Shown: piece after piece, positions 50,153 to 61,973 of the stretch
How the letters are laid out: every line of letters starts with the position of its first letter
Numbering within the stretch: position 1 is the stretch's first letter
Origin: Muricea muricata
Lineage: Eukaryota; Cnidaria; Anthozoa; Malacalcyonacea; Plexauridae
DNA length: 64,000 nt
Assembly (NCBI GenBank): GCA_963855995.1
Contig: OY979717.1
Location: 31,744,797 to 31,808,796 of the forward strand
Reading direction: 5' to 3'
Notes under the pieces: model-generated
The model's database searches: none
What the model saw: the letters and a program-made list of their open reading frames with translations, nothing else
What the model was told of the DNA's origin: nothing
Program-made: the position numbers and the translations under genes

Positions 50153-51861
50153 GGCGTGACCTATATCATAAATCCAAGATAGCGCGGGAACCGGGCAAAA
50201 AACTATTAGAATTTACAGGGAAATCCATGTTTTTCGTGATTTAAAACGTGTCGTTGCTTGGAATCGCTACGAATCAACATTTTTTCCAAGAACTAGTTAT
50301 TGCGGAAGTTTTGAGCACAATTTGTATAATCTCTGTTGAATTCCTCGTGAAAATCTCGCTCGTGAAATGTGTTGTGAATTGGTCACTTGGTCAGTTCGAG
50401 ACATTTGTTGTCCAAAATATGTATTTTTGACCGGCTTTGGCCTCTTGGGTGTTATTGTGACCTACAGCTATCCTAAATCAAACATTTACAAAACGATGGA
50501 GCAAGATGTTCGCGTATAAATCGATTATTTGCTTGATTTGTGTGGTGTGTGATTTTCATTTACAATCATGTATACTGTAATGCAGTGTCACAGTGTGTTA
50601 ATGAATCTATGGAGCAAGATGATACATTTTATGACGTTGCCAATTTGAAAATTATTCTAACGGTATTTGTGTTCACTTCATACAATGTCTTTCACGCTTA
50701 ATTAGGCTTAATTAGGTCAAATTTGTGTTGAGTGTGTGCAAACTACCCAGACTGAAAAGTTTTATTTTGTGCATAAAAGATCCTTTTCACCAGAGAATTT
50801 TGCGCAGAAATGTAGAAAACTTTTAGAGTCTAATCAGGTGGTTTGAATTCGCTTTAGTTGATGACCCTCAGACTCAGTAAATAAATTTATCATTATCAAT
50901 TTATCATTATCAATATTGAGCACAGTTGGCAGGTTAGCCTAGATTTTCTGATGATTTGTGCCTAATTATTCATGAGAATTATTAATGATTTTATAATCAC
51001 GACTAATTGTTCATTGGAATATAGCAAATGGGCATTAGAATATTGCTTTACCATACTTGCATGTTTGCAGACTTTGCTCCAATGTTGCACAAGCTAGCAA
51101 GCAGGTGCATGTTGCATTCTATGTACAGTGTATGCAAAAGTATGCCAAAGTTTACCATTATGTTAATTTTAAAGTAAACCTATAGTTTAAATTCAAATAA
51201 AAAAATTTCGGTCATTAAACAGTGAACTTTTAGACAGTTAATTCTACCCACATTTCACACACAATTCACACGAACGAAACTAGCTGCTGTAGCACCAGTT
51301 TTCGATTATATTTTGGTAATGCATATTACATAATTCAGACAATATTAACTTGATAACCTATCCGTCTTTGAAGTTCGAAAACAGTACGTTGGCTTGAAGT
51401 CGTATCTATGTAGTAAATATTACTAACGTATTACGTATTAACGTACGTAACTATCAGGTATCACACACCACACAAATCGAGCGAACAATCGATTTGTACG
51501 CGAAGATCTTGCTCCATCGCTTTGTAAATGTTTAATTTAGAATAACTGTAGGTCACAATAACACCCAAGAGGCCAAAGCCGGTCAAAAATACATATTTTG
51601 GACAACAAATGTCTCGAACTGACCAAGTGACCAATTCACAACACATTTCACGAGCGAGATTTTCACGAGGAATTCAACAGAAATTATACAAATTGTGCTC
51701 AAAACTTCCGCAATAATTAGTTGTTTCCAAAAAATGTTGATTCGAAGCGATTCCAAGGAACGAGACGTTTTAAATCGCGAAAAACATGGATTTCCTTGTA
51801 GAGTCTTGTAGTTTTTTGCCAGGTTCCCGCGCCATCGTGGATTTATCATACAGGTCACGCC
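50153..51861. mobile_element. 1.7-kb element with ~400-bp inverted arms
   Basis: The left arm 50153-50552 starts GGCGTGACCTATATCATAAA. The right arm 51461-51861 is its complement at high identity over its length (shared CCGGCTTTGGCCTCTTGGGT, GGTCACTTGGTCAGTTCGAG). The 0.9-kb centre is AT-rich without coding capacity. No target duplication is clear. It is a long-TIR non-autonomous transposon or an inverted duplication; a transcript through it would fold into a long hairpin. Confidence 0.75.
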
Positions 51862-52025
51862 TCCGATTCTATGAGTCAGCAATCTAGACCTACTATGCCT
51901 ATGGGGTAAATTCACGGGGAAAAAATTACGAGCCGCAAAACTTTGGAGACATATAAAATTTCGCGAACTAATTATAATATATTCATACACAATTCTCACT
52001 TCCCGACAAGAATTTGCTTCAAATA

Positions 52026-52083
52026 CCACAAAAACGTTTTCAAAATGCAAGCGTTTTCAAAACGTTTTCAAAACGTTTTCAAT
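52026..52083. repeat. Short tandem repeat (ACGTTTTCAAA-type)
   Basis: About five 11-13-bp units containing ACGTTTTCAAAA. Lies just left of the Copia element. Confidence 0.8.
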
Positions 52084-52355
52084 ATACACTAAGTAGAAAC
52101 TTAATGCTGCGGATTTAATGGTGCTATTTTCATCGAAAGATCTCAACCTGAAGCGAAGATATTTTAATTTTTAATTTAAAGACACTGGCGTCCCCAGCGC
52201 ATGGAACTTGTCGGGATTTTAAAAGTGTAGTTTATGTTTTTTACGAAGTAGATCTAATTAAAATAAGAGTTTAATTGAACAGATTATGGGTCCAAACACT
52301 CTCTGAACTGTGTATTATCAGTCTAAGCAATTTTTGCTCGATTTAAACGTTCAAA

Positions 52356-55300
52356 ATGGCTCAAGAACACAAGTTATTTATCGACAAACTTGAGGGATCT
52401 AAAAATTGGTAAGTATGGAAGTACCAAATGCAAGTTATACTGGAAGCTAGAGAGTTGTGGGGTCACGTTGATGGAACGGCAATCAGCCCGGCTTTATCAG
52501 AAAGTAGTTCATCAAGTTCATCGGCCTAGTCAGCTTTTTGAAAAGGCTCAGAAGAAAACCAAACTTTTCTTGCTACGAGTAGAAATTCAGATCTTGTACT
52601 TCTCAATTACTGAGTGTCAAACGCCAAAGGAAATCTGGATAAAACTTAAAAAGGAAAGGGCACCACGAATATCGAAACAAACAAGGAAATTCATCTAAAC
52701 ATAAAGCAGCTCCAGCGGATGGGGATGGAACAAAGAACGAAGACTCTGGTAGTAATGTTTTTGTTGCAGGATTGATTGCATCTAAGGGTGACAGTTGTTG
52801 GGTTATTGACTCTGGTCCTTCACAGCACATGACTGCTAATCGTGAATTATTGTCAATTCCCTGAACCTGAACCCGTTGCTATGGGAGACGGTCGCTCTCT
52901 TAAAGCATATGGATATGGACAAGTAGATATCACTATGGTGGTTGGAAATAAAGAAAAAGATCAAAAGAAATCAACCCTAACAAAGGTATTATATGTTCTA
53001 AAGCTAGCAACAAATCTTTTTAGTTCTCGTGTAGCAGCATCTAAAGACAAGATCTTACAATTTGGACACACCCTCTGTTGGATTAAGGACGACAAAGTAC
53101 AAGTTGTCGCTCGTGTTGGACTTATTGGAAACCTGTACCGCCTTGATTGTAAAGTTGACAAACCTGAAAATCAAGCATCAGGTGCTAATGAAAATGGTAC
53201 TAAACTGGATCTGCGGCACCAAAGAATGGCACATTTAAATGTTGGTCAAATGAAAATCATTAGAACTCATCACAAGATCAAGGGAAATCATCACAAGATC
53301 GGACATACCTGGAACTGGCAAGTTAAGTTTCTGTGATGCCTGTGGAGAAGGAAAGGCACACTGAGCACCATTTAAGCCAGTGGGTGAGATCCAGTCAACA
53401 AGAAGGTTACAATTGGTCCATAGTGACGTTGCAGGACCAACTGAAAACTTCGGAGGTGCAAAGTACTTTGTCACCTTGATCGATGATTATTCCAGATGTG
53501 TTACTGTCTAGCCAACGAAGTACAAGTCTGAAGTGCTGGAAAAATTCAAGGAGTGGGAGGCAGCTGTCACAAACCAAGCAGAATGTAAAATTAAGACGCT
53601 GTAGACAGACAATGGCGGTGAACACAAGTCCAACGAGCTCGAAAATTTTCTAAAAGAAAAAGAAATTCGCCTTGAGACCACGGTGCCACACTCTTCCCAG
53701 CAAAATGGGATAGCCCAGCACATGAATCGAACACTTCAGGAAGCAGCTATCTCTATGATTCTGCTTGGTGGTCTGTCGAAAGCCTTTTGGGCAGAAGCAG
53801 TTTGCAATGCAGCCTATGTAAGAAACCAAGTCATTACGACTGCGACCGCGGTAACTCCTTACCAGAGATGGTATGGAAAGAAGCCAGATGTGTCTAATCT
53901 TCGTGTCTTTGGCTGTACTGAGTACGCCCATGTTCCTGATGCATCAGGCCAGAAACTTGGCCAGAAGGCAGTCAAGATGAGATTTGTTGGTTACAGCCTC
54001 AGACAGAAAGGATACAGGCTATACGATGAGAATCGACAAAGAATTTTTATTCGAAGAGATGTTGCATTTAATGAAATGGACTTTGGATTTACAAACGTTC
54101 AAGTGAAGTGTGATGAAGATATTACTGAATGCACTAAAGAAGAAATGTAGTTAAAAGGAGAAGAAGAGATAACCATGGATGATCAGAATTCCCAAAGGGA
54201 CCCTCGACGCTCAGGACGAGAAAGAAATCCACCAATGTTTTACCACGTGAGTACACTAAAGCGAAGTATGCAGTCCTCCATGATTTTCATAGCTGAAATT
54301 GAAGAGCCAGAAACGTTAAAGGACGCCCTTGATAGTGAATATGCAACACAGTGGAAAGCAGCGGCAGATGCTGAGTACCAGTCTCCGTTAGAGAATGAAA
54401 CCTGGGAGTTAGTTGAGGTTGGGTTGAGTTGTAGAAAGATTTAAAAGTCGTCTAGTGGCTAAGGGTTTCCTGCAGAAATACGGAATTGATTATGATGAAA
54501 CATTCTCTCCGGTAGTCCGTTTTTCGTCAATCTGTGCTCTTCTGGCGTTCGGTGTTTCTCAAAAAATGTTGATCGATCAAATGGATGTGGTAACGGCATT
54601 CCTGAACGGTACTATTGACGAGGAAATATATATGCAACAGTCAGAAGGATATGTAGAACCTGGCAAAGAAAAGCTAGTATGTTGTCTCAAGAAATCACTT
54701 TATGGTTTAAAGCAAAGCGCGGGTTGTTGGAATAACGTCTTGAAAGAATTTATGATATCACTGGGATTTGTACAGAGTATCACAGACCCATGCGCATTCA
54801 TTCACGTCCTTGACTGTCTAGGAGTTAGTGTTGTTATAAAGGACGGTGTGTTGCAAATCAGTCAGGAACAATACATCAGTAAGATTCTGCGAAAGTACAA
54901 AATACAAGATTGCAAGACCGTGTCAACGCCAATGGATGTTAGCGTCAAACTACATAGTCAAGGACGATGGGCATAGTAAGCCAGTGGATATCGTTCGCTA
55001 CCAGTCAAAAGTAGGGAGTTTGATATACGCGGCAATAGCTAAATTCAACTAAACCCTGACCGAAGCACATTTAACGGCTACCAAGCGAGTTTTTTTGTCT
55101 TTAAAAGGAACTGCTAAGCTACGCCTGCGGTACCAAGAAACAGGCGTCGATGTAGAGGGCTACTCTGACGCAGACTGGGCTTCCGACTCGGATGATCGAC
55201 GATCAACTTTCCGAAATGTATTTGTGATGTCAGGTGGACCTGCAAGAAACAACCAATAGTAGCTCCGTCAGCCTCGGAATCGGAATACATTGCATTATGT

Positions 55301-55616
55301 TATGCAGCCTAAGAGGCGATGTGGCTACGACAACTGATAAAAGACCTACAGATGTATTGTACAACAGCCATGACCATACGTGAAGATAATCAAGGTACCA
55401 TCGCGATGTCAAATAATCCAGTGCTACACAAGCGAACCTAGCACATTGATATTAAGTATCACGACGTACGGAAGAATACTCAAGATGAAACAATAGAGTT
55501 GAAATACTGACCAACTAATGATATGTTAGCAGATATCTTGACCAAACCACTACCCAAAGGACAATTTGAACATTTGCGATGCAAGTTGGGACTTGTACAC
55601 GGACATGTTGAGTGAG
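52356..55616 (+). pseudogene. Ty1/Copia retrotransposon gag-pol, dead
   Basis: ATG at 52356 opens gag (HKLFIDKLEGSKNW) with an immediate TAA. Then, across several shifts: a protease with VIDSGPSQHMT (catalytic Asp, DSG); a pre-integrase region LRHQRMAHLNVGQM; the integrase with HSDVAGP, LIDDYSR, TDNGGEH and HSSQQNGIAQHMNRT; an RT with DYDETFSPVVRFSS, QMDVVTAFLNGTIDEEIYM and KKSLYGLKQS; and an RNase H with GYSDADWASDSDDRRST. The order PR-IN-RT-RH is diagnostic of Copia. The block that should hold the catalytic YVDD is deleted between FIHVLD and LGVSVV. It ends in a purine-rich tract (GAGTGAGTGGGAG) before an LTR-like TGTTG. Inactive copy in HCN intron 4. Confidence 0.93.
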
Positions 55617-55622
55617 TGGGAG

Positions 55623-55715
55623 TGTTGTAAATAGCACTCAACAGTTTATGACAATTTAAATTGTTTTAGCTGTGTTTACATTAAGTACCGCACTGTTTAA
55701 TAATTAAATAAGAAT
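55623..55715 (+). repeat. LTR-like fragment, right copy (3' LTR start)
   Basis: TGTTGTAAATAGCACTCAAC begins right after the polypurine tract of the Copia element, as a 3' LTR should. It matches 47482-47560 over about 80 bp, then diverges. The far end is not defined because of the MITE that follows. Confidence 0.65.
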
Positions 55716-56118
55716 TACTCAGCAAAAAATGGACAACCTGTTCTGGCCTGGTGAAAACAGCCATGAGCAATAGCGTAGCCAGCGTCGATAATTGGAGGGG
55801 CGAATATTCATGTATCATGTTTTGCACATTAATTTCTTTTGAAATCGATTGTTTTTAAGGTCTGTGAACACAAATATGAATATTCGCCCCTCCAATTATC
55901 GAAGCTGGCTACGCCACTGGCCATGAACAATGTTTTGCTGCCCACATTGTTCAAGGTTGTGAACAATATTGTTCAGTATTGTTGAGCCTGAATTAGGCTG
56001 CAATCAGGTGTAATAATCTTGAACAATATTGTTGACAACCTTGAACAATGTGGGCAGCAAAACATTGTTCATGGCTGTTTTCATCAGGCCAGAACAAGTT
56101 GTTCATTTTTCCTGCGTA
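55716..56118. mobile_element. Foldback MITE, copy 2, carrying a nested hAT MITE
   Basis: The same family as 47604-47845 (ACTCAGCAAAAAATGGACAA, CCTGTTCTGGCCTG, TTTTGCTGCCCACATTGTTC). It is interrupted in its left arm by the 152-bp element at 55768-55919. Confidence 0.8.
55768..55919. mobile_element. 152-bp hAT-type MITE
   Basis: Ends CAATAGCGTAGCCAGC and the complement of CAGTGGCGTAGCCAGC, extending through TCGATAATTGGAGGGGCGAA. 8-bp flanks GCCATGAG (55760-55767) and GCCATGAA (55920-55927) match at 7 of 8. Both the CAGTGGCGTAGC end and the 8-bp duplication are typical of hAT elements. Confidence 0.85.
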
Positions 56119-56201
56119 AATTGAGCATGTATTGTCAGCATCAAATGGAAATTACTGAATAAGGATGACACATGATCACTTGAAGATTAGAAATTTTAGC
56201 A

Positions 56202-56299
56202 TAATAAACAAATCGACCTCCTCTCTTACGTCCGCCATCTTTCTTTAAGCGAAATAAACAAATCGACCTCCTCTCTTACGTCCGACATCTTTCTTTGAC
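56202..56299. repeat. 49-bp tandem duplication
   Basis: AATAAACAAATCGACCTCCT..CTTACGTCCG.CATCTTTCTTT occurs twice in direct succession with one or two differences. Confidence 0.85.
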
Positions 56300-56559
56300 T
56301 ACTTTCTTTAAGAACTTTTAATCGCAATGCACTACTGGGAAATGTACATTCACCGTCTTTTCCGTAATCCTGAATTGCTGTCGCAGCGAATGAGTATAAA
56401 GTGGAGAGCAAGGTAGCAGATTCTAGTGTACGCTTTATATATATGTAGGTGAAAATCTAGATTTTTCTCTAGTGCGTTAAATGACGCAGCAAAGCCTTTG
56501 GTGGTTAAAAATTCATATAGAAATTTGGTTATTACGACGCGAGCAATCTTTGCTTAGCG

Positions 56560-57150
56560 TGTTGGCTTTCAGTTTGGTTTGAACTTTGCTTCTCGCATTT
56601 TATAGCGTGTTTGAAACTCTGAACGAAACGATATCCTGATTATTGGTGGAAGGGTGGAATAAGGCCTTGGTAATATGTTTGATACCATTACTCTTCCAAA
56701 ATAATTGAAATTTTGCAAATATAATTTGTCCCCCATATTCTTTCAGTAACTGTACAGCCACTGTATGCCGGGCAAAATAGTTCAGAATCGGTTGACGGAC
56801 GGCCTCCATGTTTTAGATGACATTATTTTCACCCAAGGCCACTTCGAGTGCGCATCTGCAACAATGGGGGGAACATTCGTCCTAGGAGTGGTTCAGCATA
56901 ATCAATATGGACTCTCTGCTAAAGTGTAGGAAGGTAGTGGTGCTTTGCGAGCTTCATTCTGTTCTCTTGGCCAGGTGCTCAAGGTCCTTATAAATTTTAG
57001 GTCACCACATATAACTGTTTGCAGGTGACCTTCGTGGAGTTCGATTAAAACTTAGTTAAGCAGCTTGGCAAGAATGATTACTCTGCGGCCAAGCATTAGA
57101 AAACCGTAGAATGGGAAACGACCGCTCCATTTCCTAACAGTGAAGCGTCA
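56560..57150 (-). pseudogene. Second degenerate Ty3/Gypsy integrase remnant
   Basis: On the - strand: an upstream VLIELHEGHLQ, a zinc-region PKIYKDLEHLAKRTE, then core pieces FAKFQLFWKSNGIKHITKAL followed by FHPSTNNQ. It aligns by eye with the Gypsy relic at 12240-13490 (FQLFLKTNGIKHIT, FHPATNGQ) but is more decayed, and the metal-binding residues are largely lost. Confidence 0.75.
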
Positions 57151-58151
57151 CATGCCATTTCTATAGTAAAACAAAAATTTTAGATTACCTGGTGTAGTTG
57201 GATAGACATCCCGCAAACCGCTCATTTCCTGGTATTACAGCAAGTGTTTTATCCTTCAAAGATTTGGTAGTCTCATCATAAATATCATCAACATACTCTG
57301 TCATGCTAAAATGAAACAAAGCAATAATAGATATAACAATACAAAACAAAGATTTAAAGGTTGTGGAGTGGATAACAACAATCCTGATTTGTTTCTTTGT
57401 GCACCTGAGTGTCCTTGAAGATTATGTTTCAAATTAATAGTAGCTAAGATATGAGCTATATTAGTAGTTATAAAACAACCCTCTATATTTCTATGTAATA
57501 AGATTTGTTCATCAGAAATTGATGGAAATTTGTTATAAATCACAAGCATTATTAATTGGAATTCCTCTGCCGTATAAAGTCTGATTAGATACGTACGATG
57601 TTATTCACTTAAGCGACTTTATATGTACAAGGTTGATTCTCATGCATAAAAATCATCCAGAGCTTACATGTCTGAAAGGGATTAGTGGATAGGGGAACGA
57701 GAAAGGCGAAGGAAAGAGAGTTGCGTGCTAAAAATCGACATGCTGGACGCTAAAATTCATCTCCATGGACCTGACAATTTACTCCGGGTAGGGTGAGGAT
57801 AATTTGCTCTTTATAGCAACGAACAACATAGCTGATGATGATTCTGAAGGTTTTCAATTCAACAAATGCTCTTTAATACATTTTTATATTCTAAGCTACT
57901 CACAGGAACTTGTGTTCTCACATCACGTGGTCTGTGGTAAGAAATTATAGAAAGTAATGTTATTATACTGTTAGGTTGCCACAAGAGTTGCCTGAGGAGC
58001 AGTCTAGCGCTGAGCAATGCTCAGTGAGCATGCAACCGAATACTGAATTCATATCGAATTCTGGAAAACATATTTTCGGTAATTCTGTTTTTACTGACAT
58101 CGTTCGACGCTCCCTGACTCTAATAGTTATACTGTTCGCGCAACAATATAA
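57151..58151. other. No gene seen
   Basis: End part of intron 4. Open frames at 57301-57549 (-) and 57976-58212 (+) have no domain. The latter runs into the MITE at 58152. Confidence 0.4.
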
Positions 58152-58530
58152 TAGGGACCTTACGATTTATAGGACGGCAACGCGACAAAAACGGCAAGAA
58201 AACACTGTATGATATGTCCTTATAAAGGACACGAGTTTTTTAATATCAATCGTATTAGTGTAATACATTTTAAAAAGTTGAGGACTTGAGTTACTGGTTT
58301 AGAATGAGTTCTACTAAACCGAATTTGCAATTCCACCGGCTGTATGCAATACGTCGGCGTTGTATACAGTACGGGAAAATATGTGATTTGCCGGTCTAAA
58401 CAATACGAGAACCGCGTGTCCAATATTCAAATGAATTGTTTACAACCGTAATTATTCATTTCTTTTCAATTTACTCTTTGTCTTAAGACGTTGCCGTCGC
58501 GTTGTCGTTCTGTAAATCGTAAGGTCCCTA
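58152..58530. mobile_element. 379-bp MITE with TA-type ends
   Basis: Left end TAGGGACCTTACGATTTATA and right end its complement with two mismatches, extending through GCAACGCGAC to about 35 bp. TA lies at each border (TA counted within the given coordinates), as expected for Tc1/mariner-type MITEs. The ends resemble those of 61442-61973 (TAGAGACCTTTAGC). Confidence 0.75.
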
Positions 58531-58710
58531 TTGTCGCTAGACAACCGACTCACATGTTACGTTACAATTTGACTCGACTGTTCGTTCACTTTTATTTTTC
58601 CCGCGATAACATTTTTGCTATAAAAATCATCGTGTGAAAGACATCACCTTCAAAGACATATTTGGTGGTGGAATAATTTACTTTATTTCACTTCTCATTT
58701 TTAATTATAG

Positions 58711-58857
58711 TTGAACCAAGTTGGGGAATACATGCGCTACCGTAAGTTACCTCTACAAATCAGACGTCGTGTTCAGGATTATTATGAGCATCGTTATCAC
58801 CATAAACTGTTCGATGAAGATGCCATTTTAAGAGAACTATCTTATCCACTACGAGAG
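58711..58857 (+). CDS. HCN: HCN channel, exon 5 (C-linker)
   Basis: 49 codons (residues 447-495), phase 0 at both ends. Acceptor TCTCATTTTTAATTATAG|TT, donor GAG|GTAAGG. Encodes the C-linker: NQVGEYMRYRKLPLQIRRRV, QDYYEHRYHHKLFDEDAILR, then ELSYPLRE. Mammalian HCN reads VEQYMSFHKLPxxxRQ and [20 protein letters not shown] here. In known channels this region forms the tetrameric gating ring that passes cAMP binding to the gate. It joins exons 4 and 6 in frame. Confidence 0.95.
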
Positions 58858-59012
58858 GTAAGGTTGAATATAGTTGCTACCGCTCCTGTACATTATTCAT
58901 TATTTAGATAAATACTAGGGCAAGTAATAGCCAAGGCCGGCGATGAACGTTAACATTCATTGTATTGTAAAGATCAATATAGCTTTTTTGGTTTCTTTAA
59001 CTATCTTCCCCC

Positions 59013-59288
59013 CGAAATATTCAACTTTATTTGATATGCCAATTACACAACTTATGACATCACAGGGCATAAAAACGTATCGTTAATTTGCAACGTGATC
59101 GGCACATATATGAAGACACCATGCGATTAATCGTAATTTACGCACGCACGGCGCAAATATTCTTTTAATTTTAATTAAATATTCTTTGTTGTTGTCATAT
59201 GCTACAAAATCAGCAATCTCAAAAACACATTATGCACAATGACGTCATAAGTTGTGTAATTTGCATATCGAATAAAGTTGAATATCTC
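59013..59288. mobile_element. 276-bp MITE
   Basis: Left CGAAATATTCAACTTTATTT and right complement of CGAGATATTCAACTTTATTC; the match continues about 50 bp through ATTACACAACTTATGAC. Lies in HCN intron 5. No coding capacity. Confidence 0.75.
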
Positions 59289-60117
59289 GAGAAGGAAAAG
59301 AGTCGTTAGAGAACTAACCTGAGTGTCAGTGTTTATTAATTTTTCTCGTCTTTCGCTACACTTGGCAAGTTGTGGGCGGAGGCGGCGGGCGAGGAGACGA
59401 GAAAAATAAAGCCTGACACAATTCTTGACATGGCTGTATGCCGCCCACTTAGTAATTACCTGGAAGCGCTAATTTACAGAAAATAATAACCTTTGACGAA
59501 TGTTACAAGGAATTTAGACAAAAAGCGGTATTGTGGTATTATTGATGATTTGTTAACAATGATTATATTAAAAAGTTATTTACTTCCTTGTAAAGAAGCA
59601 AATTTTAAGAAATTGTATTATATACATAACAATATATTCGGCGACATTTTCTCTATCAAGACGTATATTTTTCGAAATACTAGTACATCAAACAAATCGC
59701 TGTAGTTTTCCCTACATTTTTGCGAAGTTTCATACGAAAATACAAAAAGTATATGCTTTAACAAACCTGTAGCGTAGAGTACAATCTACAATAATGATAA
59801 TTTACAAAGGTCGCCATACGTAAACAGAAAACATACTCGTCTGCTCGCCTTGTACACGAACCAATCAGAATCAAGCTTTACGTTTTCTTTGTTTAATCAG
59901 CCAATCAGACAAGAAAGCCAGAATCTGGCTTTTTACATGCGGCCAGGTAAAGAATTGTATCAGGCCCTCCTTCATTCGCGCCCACTACCAGTCAAGTCCT
60001 AGCGAATGAAGGAAAGGGCCTGCCTTTGTCAGGTTATTAGATAACGGCCAGGTACATCTAGGAAGCGCGGTTGCCTTTCTTTACATGACGACGTACAATC
60101 TCAATTTTATTTTGCAG

Positions 60118-60361
60118 GAGGTTCAAATTCACAACGCTCGATCCTTGTTGACGTCTGTGCCATTCTTTGCTAACACAAGCGAAGAATTTATCTCGCTTTG
60201 CGTATCTCTGCTTAAGTTTGAAGTTTTTCTCCCAGGAGATTTCGTGTTCAAGCGAGGAAATAAAGGAGATAAAATGTACTTTATTGTGCGAGGCATCGTA
60301 GATATTTTGACAACAGAAGGATTTGTTGCCACCAGTCTTACAGATGGCTCACATTTTGGCG
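60118..60361 (+). CDS. HCN: HCN channel, exon 6 (end of C-linker, first part of CNBD)
   Basis: 81 codons plus one base (residues 496-577). Acceptor CAATTTTATTTTGCAG|GA, donor GGCG|GTAAAG, phase 1. Encodes the end of the C-linker (HNARSLLTSVPFFANTSEEF) and the beta-roll of the cyclic-nucleotide-binding domain: FEVFLPGDFVFKRG (PGD at residues 534-536), NKGDKMYFIVRGIVDIL and SLTDGSHFG. The split Glu of the FGE motif is completed by exon 7. The fold binds cAMP in known HCN channels and shifts activation to less negative voltage. Confidence 0.95.
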
Positions 60362-60972
60362 GTAAAGATATTTCATTCATACGAGTTTGCATACATTTTC
60401 GTTTTGTATCGGGACGACTATTTGGCAATTATTAAAAACAGATAAGCATGTTTGGCAGCTAAAACGAGAACAATTTTTGAACAATTTGGCCTAAAAATCA
60501 CAGTGGAAGCAAATTTACATGTGGTAAACTTTTTACATGTAACTTTCGCGTTTACTACTAGAAAACATTAACCTTATAAATAGCCCAATGACGCTCCGTT
60601 ATACATAGACAATCCATCTAGTATTTTAAGACAACTTCCTGCATCTATCAACAAAAGCATTTCAACACTGTCATCTGGTAGACGAGTATCCGACAATGCA
60701 GCACAAACATATCAAACTCACTAGGAATAGCAACGTCAGCCACAAGCCCGAATACACACTGCAAGAAACACAGCCATCTCGCAACATCATTTCGTTTAAC
60801 CCTCCATTCAGCAAGAACGTCAAGACAAATATTGCACGAAGTTTTCTTGATCTGGCAGACACGTACTTTCTAGTAGGCCAAAATATTTAATAGGTACACG
60901 GTTTAGGTCAGTTACAGTTACAGTTGTATGAGTTAACGTCAATTATCACAAGTCACAACATACGCATAGTAG

Positions 60973-61412
60973 CCGAATTTATACTAGACGACGGAGACGG
61001 GTAACTCGTCTTGATATAAATTCGGTAAACGACGAGTTTTCCGTCTTAATTAAGACGAGTTTTCCGTACACATAGACAGAAAACTCGTCTTAAATTTATA
61101 TCAGAAGAATAAATCAGGCAGATTTTGTTAATTCTATTGGACCTTTTGCTTCTGGCTCTGAAGTGCTGTATAACAAACTTTTCACTTTAATTTGGTAAAA
61201 ATAATTCTGGAATGAAGTGTTGTTCTCTGGTCACTCATTGTACTAGATGCTATTTTGAAAACCTTGCAACTCGCCTTAGTAAACAAATGAAGATACGAGG
61301 GATTACGTATTTATTTGTGGTATGGTTTTCCGTCGAAAATTTACATCAGACGGAGATCCGTCAGACAAGTTTTCTGTCTTAGACGGAAATCCGTCGTCTA
61401 ATATAAATTCGG
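60973..61412. mobile_element. 440-bp palindrome-rich MITE
   Basis: Ends CCGAATTTATACTAGACGAC and the complement of CCGAATTTATATTAGACGAC. Inside are many copies of the GACGAGTTTTCCGTC and GACGGAxATCCGTC type in both orientations. Lies in HCN intron 6. Confidence 0.75.
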
Positions 61413-61441
61413 GTAATTAGGAGAAGGCAACCACAAAACAA

Positions 61442-61973
61442 TAGAGACCTTTAGCATTGCGTTTTTGCGGGGTACCGCAAACGTCAAACTGCAGTTTCGC
61501 GTTTGACGTTTTCCGTCAAAGTTGCGACCTTTTAGCAAAGCGTTTTTTTTTTAAAACGTGTAGCGGAATTTTGGGCAACAAACATGGCGGCAGCAAGAAG
61601 GTATTGTTTATATTGTTTTACTTTTTTATTTGCAACGCTTATTGTAGTGTTGAGTTTTGAGAACAGTCGCCATATTGAATTTCATTCATGGTAGGTGATG
61701 CTCGATGTTTGTGATAGTTTTAAACTAAACAGCAATATTTATAACAACAAATTATATTGCAAGTAAAAGAACACACTTCTGTATATCAACAACGGATATA
61801 CGCGAGAAAAAACAATATTCAGGCAAACAAAAGCTGAGGTAAAAGACTTACCTGAAATCCTATACTTTGCCGTCGAAAACGCCAGAAATTTACGTCAAAC
61901 GCGACGCCAAGGACTGGTCACGTGATTTCTTGAGGTTCGCGGTTCAAAAAAAACGCAATGCTAAAGGTCTCTA
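61442..61973. mobile_element. 532-bp MITE with TA-type ends
   Basis: Left end TAGAGACCTTTAGCATTGCG and right end its exact complement, continuing into TTTTT. TA at both borders. GCGTTTGACG is repeated inverted inside. Same end style as 58152-58530. Contains an ATGGCGGC stretch with no supported gene. Confidence 0.8.
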
